NCBI GenBank assembly: GCA_040398805.1
Contig: JBBATK010000001.1
Coordinates: 248,001-312,000, forward strand
DNA: 64,000 bases
Direction of reading: 5' to 3'
Source: JBBATK01 sp040398805
GTDB lineage: Bacteria; Bacteroidota; Ignavibacteria; Kapaibacteriales; NICIL-2
The notes below the pieces were generated by a model. It did not search any database and had not been told where the DNA came from. It was given only the letters and a program-made list of their open reading frames with translations. This document shows positions 27,476 to 36,231 of this stretch, one piece after another (position 1 is the first letter of the stretch; each line of letters starts with the position of its first letter). The translations under genes and the position numbers were made by a program.

Positions 27476-29278
27476 CTAGTCGTCAAGACTTAACACTGCA
27501 AGGAACGCTTCTTGCGGAACCTCGACACGACCGATCTGCTTCATACGTTTCTTGCCCTCCTTCTGCTTCTCCAATAGCTTCCGCTTACGGGAGATATCAC
27601 CGCCGTAGCACTTTGCCAAGACGTTCTTCCGTGTAGCGGAAATGGTGTCACGCGAGATGATCTTCGCGCCGATGGCGGCTTGAATGGCGATTTCGAACAT
27701 CTGTCGTGGAATCAAGGTCTTGAGTTTCGAGCAAAGTTTCCGTCCCCACTCATACGACTTCGCGCGGTGCACGATGCATGAGAGGGCATCCACGGGATCC
27801 CCATTCAGGAGGATGTCGAGCTTCACAAGATCACCTTCCTTGTATTCGCTGTACTCGTAGTCCAACGAGGCGTATCCGCGCGACATGGACTTGAGCTTGT
27901 CGTAGAAATCGAAGACCACCTCCGCAAGCGGAAGCTCGAAGGTGAGATCCACACGGGTCTCCGTGAGATAGTGTTGTCCAAGAATCACACCACGCCGATC
28001 CATGCACAGCTTCATGATGGTGCCCACGAACTCCGTCGGCGTGATGATCTGTGCTTTGATGAACGGTTCAAGGATGGCATCGATGTTTCCTACCGGCGGC
28101 ATCTGCGCGGGATTATCCACCCACAGTTCTTCCTTATCCGTCTTGCGAACCAGATAGCGCACGTTCGGTACGGTATTGACGATCGTCTGATTGAACTCGC
28201 GCTCCAGACGTTCCTGGACGATGTCCATGTGCAAGAGACCGAGGAAGCCGCACCGGAACCCGAATCCCAATGCCGACGAGCTCTCCGGTTCGAAGGAAAT
28301 CGCCGAGTCGTTGAGACTGAGCTTCTCGAGCGCTTCGCGCAAGTCTTCGAAGTCGTCGCTGTCTGCAGGATAGATACCGCTGAAGACCATGGGCTTCACT
28401 TCGCGGAAACCCTCGATGGCGCGCTCACATGGACGATCCGCCGCGGTGACGGTATCCCCCACCTTCGTATCATTGAGACGTCGTATGCCGGCCGTGAAAT
28501 ATCCTACATCCCCTGCTTTAAGAATACCCGTACGGTGTTCCTTCATGAAGAGAACGCCCACTTCGTCAACGTCGTAATTCTGACCGGCGGCCACGAAACG
28601 GATCTTGTCCTTTTCCTTCATGGTACCATCGAAGACACGCACGTTAACGACGACACCTCGATAGGCATCGTAGATGGAATCGTAGATAAGGGCACGAAGC
28701 GGCGCATTGGGATCACCTTTGGGAGAGCGTATGCGGGCGACAACCGCTTCGAGTATCTCCTCGATGCCGATGCCCGTTTTCGCCGACGCGAGAATCATGT
28801 CTTCCTCCGCGCAGCCGATGAGGTCCATGACCTGTTTCTTCACACCATCGATGGTCGTGACCGCACTGGGCAAGTCGATCTTGTTAATGACAGGGATGAT
28901 CTCCAATCCTGCATCGATGGCAAGAAAGAGATTACTGATGGTCTGCGCTTCGACGCCTTGGGTGGCATCCACCACGAGGAGTGCACCTTCGCATGCGGCG
29001 AGAGACCGAGAGACTTCGTAGGAGAAGTCGACGTGGCCTGGCGTGTCGATAAGGTTCAGAGTGTAGGACGAACCGTTCTTCGCTTTATAATCCATCTGTA
29101 TCGCGTGGAGCTTAATGGTGATACCACGCTCTTGCTCCAAGGGGTTGTCGTCGAGGATCTGATTGGTGACCATCTCGCGGGCGGTGACCCTTCCCGTGCG
29201 CTCCAGAAGACGGTCAGCAAGAGTGGACTTACCGTGATCGATGTGTGCGATGATGCAGAAATTTCTGATGTTTTCCAT
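27476..29278 (-). CDS. lepA: elongation factor 4 (LepA)
   Basis: Ribosome-associated GTPase that remodels stalled or initiating ribosomes. It is 600 residues: G1 AHIDHGKST (11-19), G3 DTPGHVDF, G4 NKID, and the LepA-specific C-terminal domain with LAKCYGGDISRKRKLLEKQKEGKKRM. Length and motifs are standard. It is the first gene of an operon with two signal peptidases and hemW. A TATTTTTG element lies at 29330-29323 on the minus strand, without a good -33 partner. Confidence 0.97.
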   Translation of the reverse strand: MENIRNFCIIAHIDHGKSTLADRLLERTGRVTAREMVTNQILDDNPLEQERGITIKLHAIQMDYKAKNGSSYTLNLIDTPGHVDFSYEVSRSLAACEGALLVVDATQGVEAQTISNLFLAIDAGLEIIPVINKIDLPSAVTTIDGVKKQVMDLIGCAEEDMILASAKTGIGIEEILEAVVARIRSPKGDPNAPLRALIYDSIYDAYRGVVVNVRVFDGTMKEKDKIRFVAAGQNYDVDEVGVLFMKEHRTGILKAGDVGYFTAGIRRLNDTKVGDTVTAADRPCERAIEGFREVKPMVFSGIYPADSDDFEDLREALEKLSLNDSAISFEPESSSALGFGFRCGFLGLLHMDIVQERLEREFNQTIVNTVPNVRYLVRKTDKEELWVDNPAQMPPVGNIDAILEPFIKAQIITPTEFVGTIMKLCMDRRGVILGQHYLTETRVDLTFELPLAEVVFDFYDKLKSMSRGYASLDYEYSEYKEGDLVKLDILLNGDPVDALSCIVHRAKSYEWGRKLCSKLKTLIPRQMFEIAIQAAIGAKIISRDTISATRKNVLAKCYGGDISRKRKLLEKQKEGKKRMKQIGRVEVPQEAFLAVLSLDD

Positions 29279-29439
29279 GAGGTCTGAGTTCCGCCTTGCG
29301 AGCAGTGATGTACGGTGAATGGCAAAAATAGCGAGACCGTGCGTATGCGGAGGGTGAATTGATGGGAATGCGACCGGAGGTCATCCGTATCCGGTTCCGA
29401 TGGTCACTCATACCTGTTACCGCACTCGCCAAGAGTTGG

Positions 29440-29447
29440 TAAGTTTG
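29440..29447 (+). promoter_or_regulatory. candidate -7 element five bases before the PAP2 start codon
   Basis: TAAGTTTG matches TAnnTTTG and ends five bases before ATG at 29453. If used, the transcript would be almost leaderless. No clear TTTG lies 19-21 bases upstream, so this is tentative. Confidence 0.35.
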
Positions 29448-29452
29448 TCCTC

Positions 29453-30340
29453 ATGAAAAGCACAACGGACAATCACCTGCGCATCCTCGTCCTCGTCTTT
29501 GTGATGCTGGGAGCACCGGCTTTGGTACACGCGACCGAGTCGAGCGCAGCGGATGATACGGTATCCGCACTCGGGACATGGGATTTCATCACAGAACTCC
29601 CAACCGATTGGTCACTGTTCGCCAAAGAGTCCTTTCAATGGAAACACGCACCCGTCATCGCCGGCATAGCCGTATCCACAGCCGCATCCATCGTGTACGA
29701 CGACGTTTTGTATCAGTGGGGCCGCTCGTGGTACAATTCTTCTCCGGGTATGTCCTTTGCGCAAGACCGAGGGGTGGACATCGGTGATGGAAAATTTCAG
29801 TTCGGTATCGCGCTCGGGTTCGCAGCCTACGGATACGTAGGTAAGGATTCGCGTGCCCTGAGGACGGCGAGCCAGGTGACGGAGGTCATTCTCGCTGCTG
29901 GCGGCGTCGTGCAACTGTTGAAACATACGACCGGTCGGGAGAGTCCGTTCGTTGCGACAACGCCTACTGGCCGATGGGACTTTTTTCCGAACCAGATCGA
30001 ATACCACAAGAAGGTTCCTCATTATGACGCATTTCCCTCGGGACATGTGTGCACGGCGCTCGCAACCCTCACGGTGGTCATGGAGAACTATCCCGAAGCC
30101 ACGTGGTTGCCCTACGTGGGGTATCCCGCCGTGACGTGGCTGGCGATCAGCATGGTGGGTCAAGGTATCCACTGGGCGAGCGATTATCCCTTATCGATTG
30201 CACTGGGATATACCTTCGGTCAGATCGTTTCGCATAAGAAGTCGTTTTCTTCCGCTCTCGGCTCCAAGGTATCGACGCAACTCCTGCCTACTCGATTCGC
30301 TGACGGTTCGCCGGGATTACAGGTGGTTTGTTCATGGTAG
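29453..30340 (+). CDS. exported PAP2-superfamily phosphatase
   Basis: The 295-residue protein has a signal peptide ending near VHA (about residue 26). The acid-phosphatase/PAP2 motifs are visible: KHTTGRESP (motif 1, shorter than the KX6RP form), PSGHVCTA (motif 2) and GIHWASDYPLSIALG (motif 3 with catalytic His and Asp). Such enzymes dephosphorylate lipid phosphates such as undecaprenyl-PP or phosphatidic acid at the periplasmic face. It lies 20 bases upstream of mpl, which would suit a cell-wall role, though that is inference. Confidence 0.85.
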   Translation: MKSTTDNHLRILVLVFVMLGAPALVHATESSAADDTVSALGTWDFITELPTDWSLFAKESFQWKHAPVIAGIAVSTAASIVYDDVLYQWGRSWYNSSPGMSFAQDRGVDIGDGKFQFGIALGFAAYGYVGKDSRALRTASQVTEVILAAGGVVQLLKHTTGRESPFVATTPTGRWDFFPNQIEYHKKVPHYDAFPSGHVCTALATLTVVMENYPEATWLPYVGYPAVTWLAISMVGQGIHWASDYPLSIALGYTFGQIVSHKKSFSSALGSKVSTQLLPTRFADGSPGLQVVCSW

Positions 30341-30360
30341 CGCCTTTCACAGGATGACAA

Positions 30361-31785
30361 ATGAGTAAAGTGTATCTGCTTGGTATCGGTGGAAGTGCGA
30401 TGGGCGCGCTGGCGTGCGCATTGAGCGATGCCGGACATGACGTATCGGGATCGGACAGCGGAGTGTACTCGCCGATGAAGGAATTCCTCGGAGAGAAAGA
30501 TATCGCCTACCATGACTCGTATGATGCGGAGAACGTGTCGAACTTCCGACCTGACTACGTCGTCGTCGGCAACGCCATCAGCAGAGGCAACGTGGAACTG
30601 GAGCGGGCGCTGAATGAGCGCTTTGTTATCCGCTCGATGACGGAAGTGCTGCGCGATGAGTTCATCGCCGGCCATACGTCCGTGGTCGTTTCGGGTACCC
30701 ATGGTAAGACGACCACTTCCTCGCTCGCCGCATGGATTCTCCATCACGGAGGTCTACCCACTGGATTCTTCATCGGTGCGGTGACCGGTAACTTCGGTTC
30801 GGGCTCACGGTGCGTACCGAATTCCCCGTCCGATGGTTTCTTCGTTTCCGAAGGCGATGAGTATGACACCGCGTACTTCGACAAGAGGAGTAAGTTCCTG
30901 TCATACCGACCCGATATCGCCGTCATCAACAACATCGAGTTCGATCACGCGGACATCTTCCGGTCCTTGGATGAGATCATCGCTTCGTTCCGACTCTTCG
31001 CACGACTCGTTCCCATGAACGGCGTCGTCATTGCCAACGGTGACGATGCGAACGTTCGTACAGCCTGTAGCGATACGCCGGCGCCGGTCGAGACCTTCGG
31101 ATTCGGCTCCGGGAATACGTGGCGAGCGGTTGATATCGACTACCGACAGGATGCGACGCATTTCACGGTGTTGCGCAACGGTATCATCGTTGCGCGGTTT
31201 TCTCTCGGACTTCTCGGTGAGCACAATGTCCGCAATGCGCTTGCCGTCATCGCTGTCGCCATTCGTGCAGGACTTTCCCCCGCCACCATTCAAAGCGGTT
31301 TTGATACCTTCACCGCACCCAAGCGTCGACTGGAGGAAATCGCGTCGTTCCGAGGCAACGTCGTTGTCGACGACTTCGGACATCACCCGACCGCCATCCG
31401 GCTGACCATCGGGGCGGTACGGCAGAAGTATCCAGGACGCCGCATCGTCGCGTGCTTCGAGCCCCGGTCCAACACGACGACGCGTCGCATTTTCCAAGAG
31501 GAGCTGATCTCCGCCTTCGACGATGCGGACGATGTCGTCATCGGACGTTTGAACAGGCCGGAACGATATGCGGTCGACGATCGGCTCGACCGCGATGCAC
31601 TGGCCGAGGCGATCCGCGTGCGGGCAAAGAACGTCTACGTCGTCCCCCAAGAAGGGAGCAGTGCATGGGGCGAAGATGTGCGTGATCACTTCATCGAGAC
31701 CGGACTTACCGATGCGGTCATTCTCCTGCTTTCCAACGGAGACCTGGGAGGCCTTCGAGCCCTCTTGATGAACGATCAAAGCTGA
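30361..31785 (+). CDS. mpl: UDP-N-acetylmuramate:murein tripeptide ligase Mpl
   Basis: Attaches recycled L-Ala-gamma-D-Glu-meso-DAP to UDP-MurNAc in the cytoplasm. The 474-residue Mur ligase has an N-terminal GIGGSAMG Rossmann turn, ATP loop SGTHGKTTT (111-119), central segment NIEFDHAD, and GHHPTA in the C-terminal domain. NAISRGN and the EGDEYDTAYFD segment point to Mpl rather than MurC. AGGAT lies six bases before the ATG. A terminator follows at 31797-31828. Confidence 0.9.
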   Translation: MSKVYLLGIGGSAMGALACALSDAGHDVSGSDSGVYSPMKEFLGEKDIAYHDSYDAENVSNFRPDYVVVGNAISRGNVELERALNERFVIRSMTEVLRDEFIAGHTSVVVSGTHGKTTTSSLAAWILHHGGLPTGFFIGAVTGNFGSGSRCVPNSPSDGFFVSEGDEYDTAYFDKRSKFLSYRPDIAVINNIEFDHADIFRSLDEIIASFRLFARLVPMNGVVIANGDDANVRTACSDTPAPVETFGFGSGNTWRAVDIDYRQDATHFTVLRNGIIVARFSLGLLGEHNVRNALAVIAVAIRAGLSPATIQSGFDTFTAPKRRLEEIASFRGNVVVDDFGHHPTAIRLTIGAVRQKYPGRRIVACFEPRSNTTTRRIFQEELISAFDDADDVVIGRLNRPERYAVDDRLDRDALAEAIRVRAKNVYVVPQEGSSAWGEDVRDHFIETGLTDAVILLLSNGDLGGLRALLMNDQS

Positions 31786-31796
31786 TCGTATAAAGA

Positions 31797-31828
31797 ACGG
31801 ACCCAGCTGACAGTGAGTCCGTATTTTT
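31797..31828 (+). terminator. terminator after mpl, touching the tRNA-Leu promoter region
   Basis: Stem ACGGAC / GTCCGT (31797-31802, 31817-31822), extendable by CA/TG across a C-A mismatch, followed by ATTTTT. The T-tract also reads TATTTTTG (31822-31829), a -7-like element 10 bases before tRNA-Leu. Confidence 0.65.
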
Positions 31829-31839
31829 GAACTCCGCCC

Positions 31840-31925
31840 GCCCGGGTGGCGAAATGGCAGACGCACAGGACTTAAAATCCTGAGAGGGCAACCTCGTGCG
31901 GGTTCGAGTCCCGCCCCGGGCACCA
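31840..31925 (+). tRNA. tRNA-Leu (anticodon UAA), CCA encoded
   Basis: An 86-nt class II tRNA. Acceptor GCCCGGG pairs with CCCGGGC, anticodon stem CAGGA/TCCTG with loop CTTAAAA gives UAA for UUA codons. A long variable arm (GAGGGCAACCTC) follows, then T-loop GTTCGAGTC, discriminator A and a genomic CCA. The other tRNA in this window has no encoded CCA. Confidence 0.95.
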
Positions 31926-31954
31926 TCCCTTCCTACCGACCGGATATTCGCCCG

Positions 31955-32737
31955 CTATAAGAGCGACCGCGTGCGACCTCCGTCGATGGTCAGATTTATC
32001 CCCGTGATGTACGCGGCTTCGTTCGATGCGAGAAACACGACGCCATGAGCTACTTCCTCAGGTTTCGCGAAGCGCTTCATGGGAATCTCTGAGACCATCT
32101 CCCGCTCCACTTCTTCGATGGTCTTCCCCGTTCTTCCGGCCGTCGCGTGAATGATGGACGACAGTCTGTGCGTTGCTGTCGCTCCGGGAAGGACGTTGTT
32201 TACGGTGATACCGAAGACGGCGACTTCCCGTGAGAGTGTTTTGGCCCACGCTGAGGTGGCGGAACGAATGGTGTTCGATACCCCGAGGTTATCCAACGGT
32301 TGACGGACGGATGTCGAAATGATGTTGATCACGCGACCGAACTGCCGCTCCTTCATGCCGGGAAGACACTCCTTGACGATTTCGTGACCGCTAAGGAGCA
32401 AGCGGTTCATGGCGATGTGGAATGCTCCAGGATCCGCACCCGCCAAAGGTCCGCCGGGAGGTCCACCGGAGTTGTTGACGACGACATCAATGCCGCCATG
32501 TCGCTCAAGGTAGTCATGGATAACGGACCGCACGTGCGACGGGTCGTCGAAATCGGCGATGAGCATCGCATGACCCGTTCCGCTCAACTCTTCCAATACT
32601 GTTGTCAGCTTCTGTTGAGTGCGAGCGAAGGCGACGACTTTGGCTCCTGAGTTTGCAAAGGCAAGAGCGGTCGCCTTCCCGATGCCGTCGGTTGCGCCGC
32701 ATACGAGGACCGTTCGGCCTGTGACGTTAAGATGCAT
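31955..32737 (-). CDS. short-chain dehydrogenase/reductase lacking the usual Tyr-x3-Lys
   Basis: The 260-residue Rossmann protein has GATDGIG (14-20), the NNSGG strand-4 motif and a C-terminal TGINLTIDGG. Where classical SDRs have YxxSK, this protein reads SNTIRSATSAWAKTL, with Asn and Arg in place of the catalytic Tyr and Lys. This is a recognised SDR side branch whose reaction is poorly known. The start at 32737 overlaps the end of the acyltransferase gene by 11 bases, so translation is probably coupled. It converges on tRNA-Leu. Confidence 0.83.
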   Translation of the reverse strand: MHLNVTGRTVLVCGATDGIGKATALAFANSGAKVVAFARTQQKLTTVLEELSGTGHAMLIADFDDPSHVRSVIHDYLERHGGIDVVVNNSGGPPGGPLAGADPGAFHIAMNRLLLSGHEIVKECLPGMKERQFGRVINIISTSVRQPLDNLGVSNTIRSATSAWAKTLSREVAVFGITVNNVLPGATATHRLSSIIHATAGRTGKTIEEVEREMVSEIPMKRFAKPEEVAHGVVFLASNEAAYITGINLTIDGGRTRSLL

Positions 32738-33635
32738 GATGGTGGTCTTTCGAATAATCTGATGGGTTGTACTTCCAACGTTTATGCTGCCATGACCATT
32801 GTCCCGGGTACTGGCGGATGATATCCTCGATGATCGTCGTGCAACGCTGGACGAGCGTTTCCCGACCTTCCGGGGTGTCATCGATTCCATCCATCGAGAC
32901 ACGACCCGTCTTGACGACGTATCGCCCGTCAGCTTCTCGAATGGCAAACGCCGTGATGATATCGGCATTGAATCGAAGAGCAAGAGTCGCCGGAGCTTCG
33001 AATGTGACGGCGGGCCTTCCGAAAAAATCCACGAACACATCCTTCCGCGGATCCGCCGCCTGATCGAGCATCATGCAGACGAAGCCGGCGGTGTTCAACG
33101 TGCGGACGATCTCTTTGGCGGCGTCGTCCATGGGTACCACACGAACGTTGTCCGAACTCCGACACTGATTGATGAGATCATTCATCAATCGGTTCCGTTG
33201 GGTCTTGGCGATGGAAATGGCACGAACGGATGCAAGATCCGCTGTCACCGGGACGGCCAATTCCCAATTGCCGATATGAGCACTGAGAAGGATGGCACCT
33301 TTGCCCTGGTCGCGGTTTCTCACGATCTCGTTATCCTGTTCGAAAGAGAAGAGTGACAATCGCTCCTCCGCCGGCATGGACGAGATGGAGAAAAGTTCCA
33401 CGTAACAGGTGGCGAAGTTGAGGTACGACTGTTTGGCGATGGAAGCTATCCACTCCTCTGTCGCATTCGGATACGCACACCTGACGTTATCCAGAGTGGT
33501 TCGCCAGCGGGAGGCAGACGACAGGACAAGCAGACGCGCGACGATGCGGGAAAGGACGGCTCGGACATGCGTTCCGCCTTTACCACCAAGGAACCCGAGA
33601 AGCCGTGCCAGCGTGTATGTCAATCTCTCAAGCAT
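32727..33635 (-). CDS. LpxL/HtrB-like lysophospholipid acyltransferase
   Basis: A 302-residue membrane-associated acyltransferase of the lipid A late-acylation family. The catalytic HX4E motif is in SAHIGNWE, and the downstream DQAAD and FFGRPA segments are typical. The start at 33635 gives an N-terminal hydrophobic anchor (LTYTLARLLGFLGG). A longer open frame upstream overlaps the preceding gene. It lies four bases after the GWxTD gene and overlaps the SDR gene. Confidence 0.85.
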   Translation of the reverse strand: MLERLTYTLARLLGFLGGKGGTHVRAVLSRIVARLLVLSSASRWRTTLDNVRCAYPNATEEWIASIAKQSYLNFATCYVELFSISSMPAEERLSLFSFEQDNEIVRNRDQGKGAILLSAHIGNWELAVPVTADLASVRAISIAKTQRNRLMNDLINQCRSSDNVRVVPMDDAAKEIVRTLNTAGFVCMMLDQAADPRKDVFVDFFGRPAVTFEAPATLALRFNADIITAFAIREADGRYVVKTGRVSMDGIDDTPEGRETLVQRCTTIIEDIIRQYPGQWSWQHKRWKYNPSDYSKDHHHAS

Positions 33636-33639
33636 CGTG

Positions 33640-35025
33640 CTATTTGTTCTGCGACGGATCGATCGCATAGCGTCTATACCATAAGTCGTCGCGATGCTCG
33701 TTGAGCGCGGTGGAGTGGACAAGCGTGACATTGCCGGATCCCCGTTTGTCCACGAAAACGAAGATCACGCCTCCCTGGATGTTATCATACTCCCAGGTCT
33801 CGTGCGGGAAAGCGGCATCGTGATTGAAAATCACCCTGTTGATATTCGTTGGAAAACCGTACCGAAGAATCACACGCCCGCGATCGCTATCCCACCCCCG
33901 CGGTGAGAAAGGATTGGTGAAGTTGAGTTTCGCATACTCAACCGCTTTTTTGAAGTCCTCATATCGCTCATTGACCGTTGTGGAGGGATTGGGGTCCTTG
34001 TGATACCAGTACCGGAAAAGAAACTTCTGTTTCGCATTCAGGGTGCTTAGTTGCTGGAAGCTCACCAGTTCTATATCGGGTCCGACCCGCTTGGCTTTTT
34101 CATATTCCTCTTGGATGCTTTCGGCATTCATGGTAGCGAACTCGCTTGCCAGAAAAAGCTGGTCCTCACTGAAAAGATCGGAAAGTTCCGGAGGGTACGC
34201 GGGGTTGAGGATATAGAATTTCTTCGACACCTGACTCGTTGGAATCGATGAACCATCCGGATGAAGGAGTGTAGCAGTAATGTAATAGACGCCGCTTGGA
34301 AGTATGTGAACCTGCTGCTCATAGACATCGGCCGCAACTGCATCCTTGACGCGTATGGTATGCGTCATGTCGAGAATGGGACGTCTGACGGCGTCGCTTA
34401 TCGAATACAGCACCGACACGCTGTCCACCGGGTTGACAATATCCTGATTGATTTCCACATAGGTGCGTAATACCGGCATGTCACCGCAAACCTCTCTCGA
34501 TGGAAGGACACTCACAGACGTCAGCGAAATCTCGTTCTTGCGTGTAGAATCCACCTCCGGTATCTGACAAATCAGGAGGTCACTGAGCGACAAACCTTTC
34601 TTCGAAAATGCTCGAATGACAAGAGGTACCTTGACGAATTCCTTTCGAGATGGACGTTGTCGGTCGGTTACCGAAAAGTTCAGGGTATACTGGCCCGGCT
34701 TCAATTGAAATGATTGGCGACTCACAAAGGTTTTGCGATTCGAATCAGCTGTGTTGGAAAGAGCACTCTCGACGCTGAACCGACGCTTTACTATTGAGTC
34801 TAACCCACTGAGACACACGATGTCGAAATCGATTGCGCCCATCAACCCCGACGTGCTCTTCTTGTAGATGAACTGGGTGTCGGCCACCGCGACATAGACA
34901 TCGACTCGAAGACGACCGGAGTCGCCTTTGAACTGGGCAACGTCATACCCGAAGCGCGGTCCGTCGGCCCACACGCTCACGTGGAGGAAGAGAACGGATA
35001 GGAAGTACAGATAGGGACGACGCAT
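33640..35025 (-). CDS. exported GWxTD-domain protein
   Basis: A 461-residue protein with a signal peptide (cut near WAD). The C-terminal part holds the GWxTD region: RYWYHKDP, NERYEDFKKAVEYA and GWDSDRGRVILRYG, here GWDSD instead of the consensus. The family is common in Bacteroidota and Acidobacteria, with unknown function. The middle is beta-rich. It heads an operon with the acyltransferase and SDR. A strong hairpin lies directly upstream, ending only a few bases before the start codon. Confidence 0.82.
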   Translation of the reverse strand: MRRPYLYFLSVLFLHVSVWADGPRFGYDVAQFKGDSGRLRVDVYVAVADTQFIYKKSTSGLMGAIDFDIVCLSGLDSIVKRRFSVESALSNTADSNRKTFVSRQSFQLKPGQYTLNFSVTDRQRPSRKEFVKVPLVIRAFSKKGLSLSDLLICQIPEVDSTRKNEISLTSVSVLPSREVCGDMPVLRTYVEINQDIVNPVDSVSVLYSISDAVRRPILDMTHTIRVKDAVAADVYEQQVHILPSGVYYITATLLHPDGSSIPTSQVSKKFYILNPAYPPELSDLFSEDQLFLASEFATMNAESIQEEYEKAKRVGPDIELVSFQQLSTLNAKQKFLFRYWYHKDPNPSTTVNERYEDFKKAVEYAKLNFTNPFSPRGWDSDRGRVILRYGFPTNINRVIFNHDAAFPHETWEYDNIQGGVIFVFVDKRGSGNVTLVHSTALNEHRDDLWYRRYAIDPSQNK

Positions 35026-35029
35026 GAGG

Positions 35030-35071
35030 CAAAAATACCAAGTGCCGACATGGTTCCCCGTGTCGGCACTT
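35030..35071 (-). terminator. hairpin terminator between the PorV paralog and the GWxTD gene
   Basis: Perfect 11-bp stem AAGTGCCGACA / TGTCGGCACTT (35040-35050, 35061-35071), followed on the minus strand by GG and TATTTTTG. The T-tract ends five bases before the next ATG at 35025. Confidence 0.75.
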
Positions 35072-35092
35072 GCTTCTTACAAAAACCGTTTC

Positions 35093-36199
35093 TTATTGGA
35101 AGCGCAGAGCCACACTCAAACGATTGACAACACCAAGATCGGTTGTAGGCTGAATAGCGAAATCGACCATTCCGTCGAAGCCACCACCGACATACCGGAC
35201 GCCGACACCGCCACTCAGTCCGAACTGGTCTTGATTGTAACGATAGCCGGCGCGGATGCAGAAGAGGTCGTTCCACGTGTATTCGGCACCAATTGCAGCT
35301 TGCTCGGGAACATCGGAAAGCGTCTCGAAGTCAGCAGCCATGACCAAGCGATGTTCTCTCGAGGTGTTGATGCCGAGATCAGGCAACGACTCGTACATCC
35401 CGAACCACTCAGACAACACGTCGCAAGCGATACCAGCTTTAAAGGTCAGGGGAACATTGAAAGGACTGCTAAGAAGCGTCGCATCCAATTTCTGGTACTG
35501 TAACTGCGTAATCAGATCCGTTTTCGTAAACAGGTTGTTACCAGTGAACTGCATCTGCGATCCGAGATTACTGATCGAGAAGCCAGCACGATAGCCGCCG
35601 AAGCGGTACAACGTACCGATATCGACGAACAGGCCGGAAGCGGAAAGTGACGAGATGTTGTTCTGGACGAACTTCATCGACACGCCGAAACTGAACTGTT
35701 CCGTCAAGAATGCCGCAAAAGATCCGGCAATGGCCATATCGGCGATCTCGTACGAATTGCCTAGGCGGTTTTCGTCTTCGAGCGTCGTCAGCGGGATCGC
35801 ACCGCTCGACAACGACGTAATGGAAAGGCCTGCCTTGTACTTCTCCCCTACCGGAAACACGCCGGCCAGGAAATTGTGACTATAGCCACCGAACCACTGC
35901 GTATGCGATATGTTAGCAGCATAGCCCTTGATGTCGACGATTCCAGCAGAATTATAGAACAACGCGGAAAGATCGTTGGAGACTCCTGCGAAGGCACCTG
36001 CCATACCGTTGGCCCGAGCTCCTACGCCGATGCGCAGAAACTGTCCACCTGCAGCACCGACCTTACGGAACTGGCCACCGCTCACGCCTTGTGCATTATC
36101 ACGAGGGTTCTGCGCAAGAGCTCCGAATGAGAGGAGCACCAATGCAGCGAACAGTGTACCGTACACTCGAGAGGTCTTGTTGATTACTGAGTTTTTCAT
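35093..36199 (-). CDS. PorV/PorQ-family outer-membrane protein (paralog of porV)
   Basis: A 368-residue predicted beta-barrel. The signal peptide ends near ALAQ, and the PorV-family start is GGQFLRIGVGARANGMAGAFAG, followed by ALFYNSAGI. It ends in a terminal aromatic strand. It differs clearly from the porV gene at 6663-7733 and lies 32 bases after a large T9SS cargo gene. In known T9SS, PorV-like proteins bind cargo C-terminal domains, so a dedicated partner role for its neighbour is plausible but inferred. An in-frame ATG at 36223 is an alternative start, but the chosen one fits the signal peptide better. Confidence 0.85.
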   Translation of the reverse strand: MKNSVINKTSRVYGTLFAALVLLSFGALAQNPRDNAQGVSGGQFRKVGAAGGQFLRIGVGARANGMAGAFAGVSNDLSALFYNSAGIVDIKGYAANISHTQWFGGYSHNFLAGVFPVGEKYKAGLSITSLSSGAIPLTTLEDENRLGNSYEIADMAIAGSFAAFLTEQFSFGVSMKFVQNNISSLSASGLFVDIGTLYRFGGYRAGFSISNLGSQMQFTGNNLFTKTDLITQLQYQKLDATLLSSPFNVPLTFKAGIACDVLSEWFGMYESLPDLGINTSREHRLVMAADFETLSDVPEQAAIGAEYTWNDLFCIRAGYRYNQDQFGLSGGVGVRYVGGGFDGMVDFAIQPTTDLGVVNRLSVALRFQ

Positions 36200-36231
36200 A
36201 TTCAGGATTAGATGTTTGTACACTGTGACGA

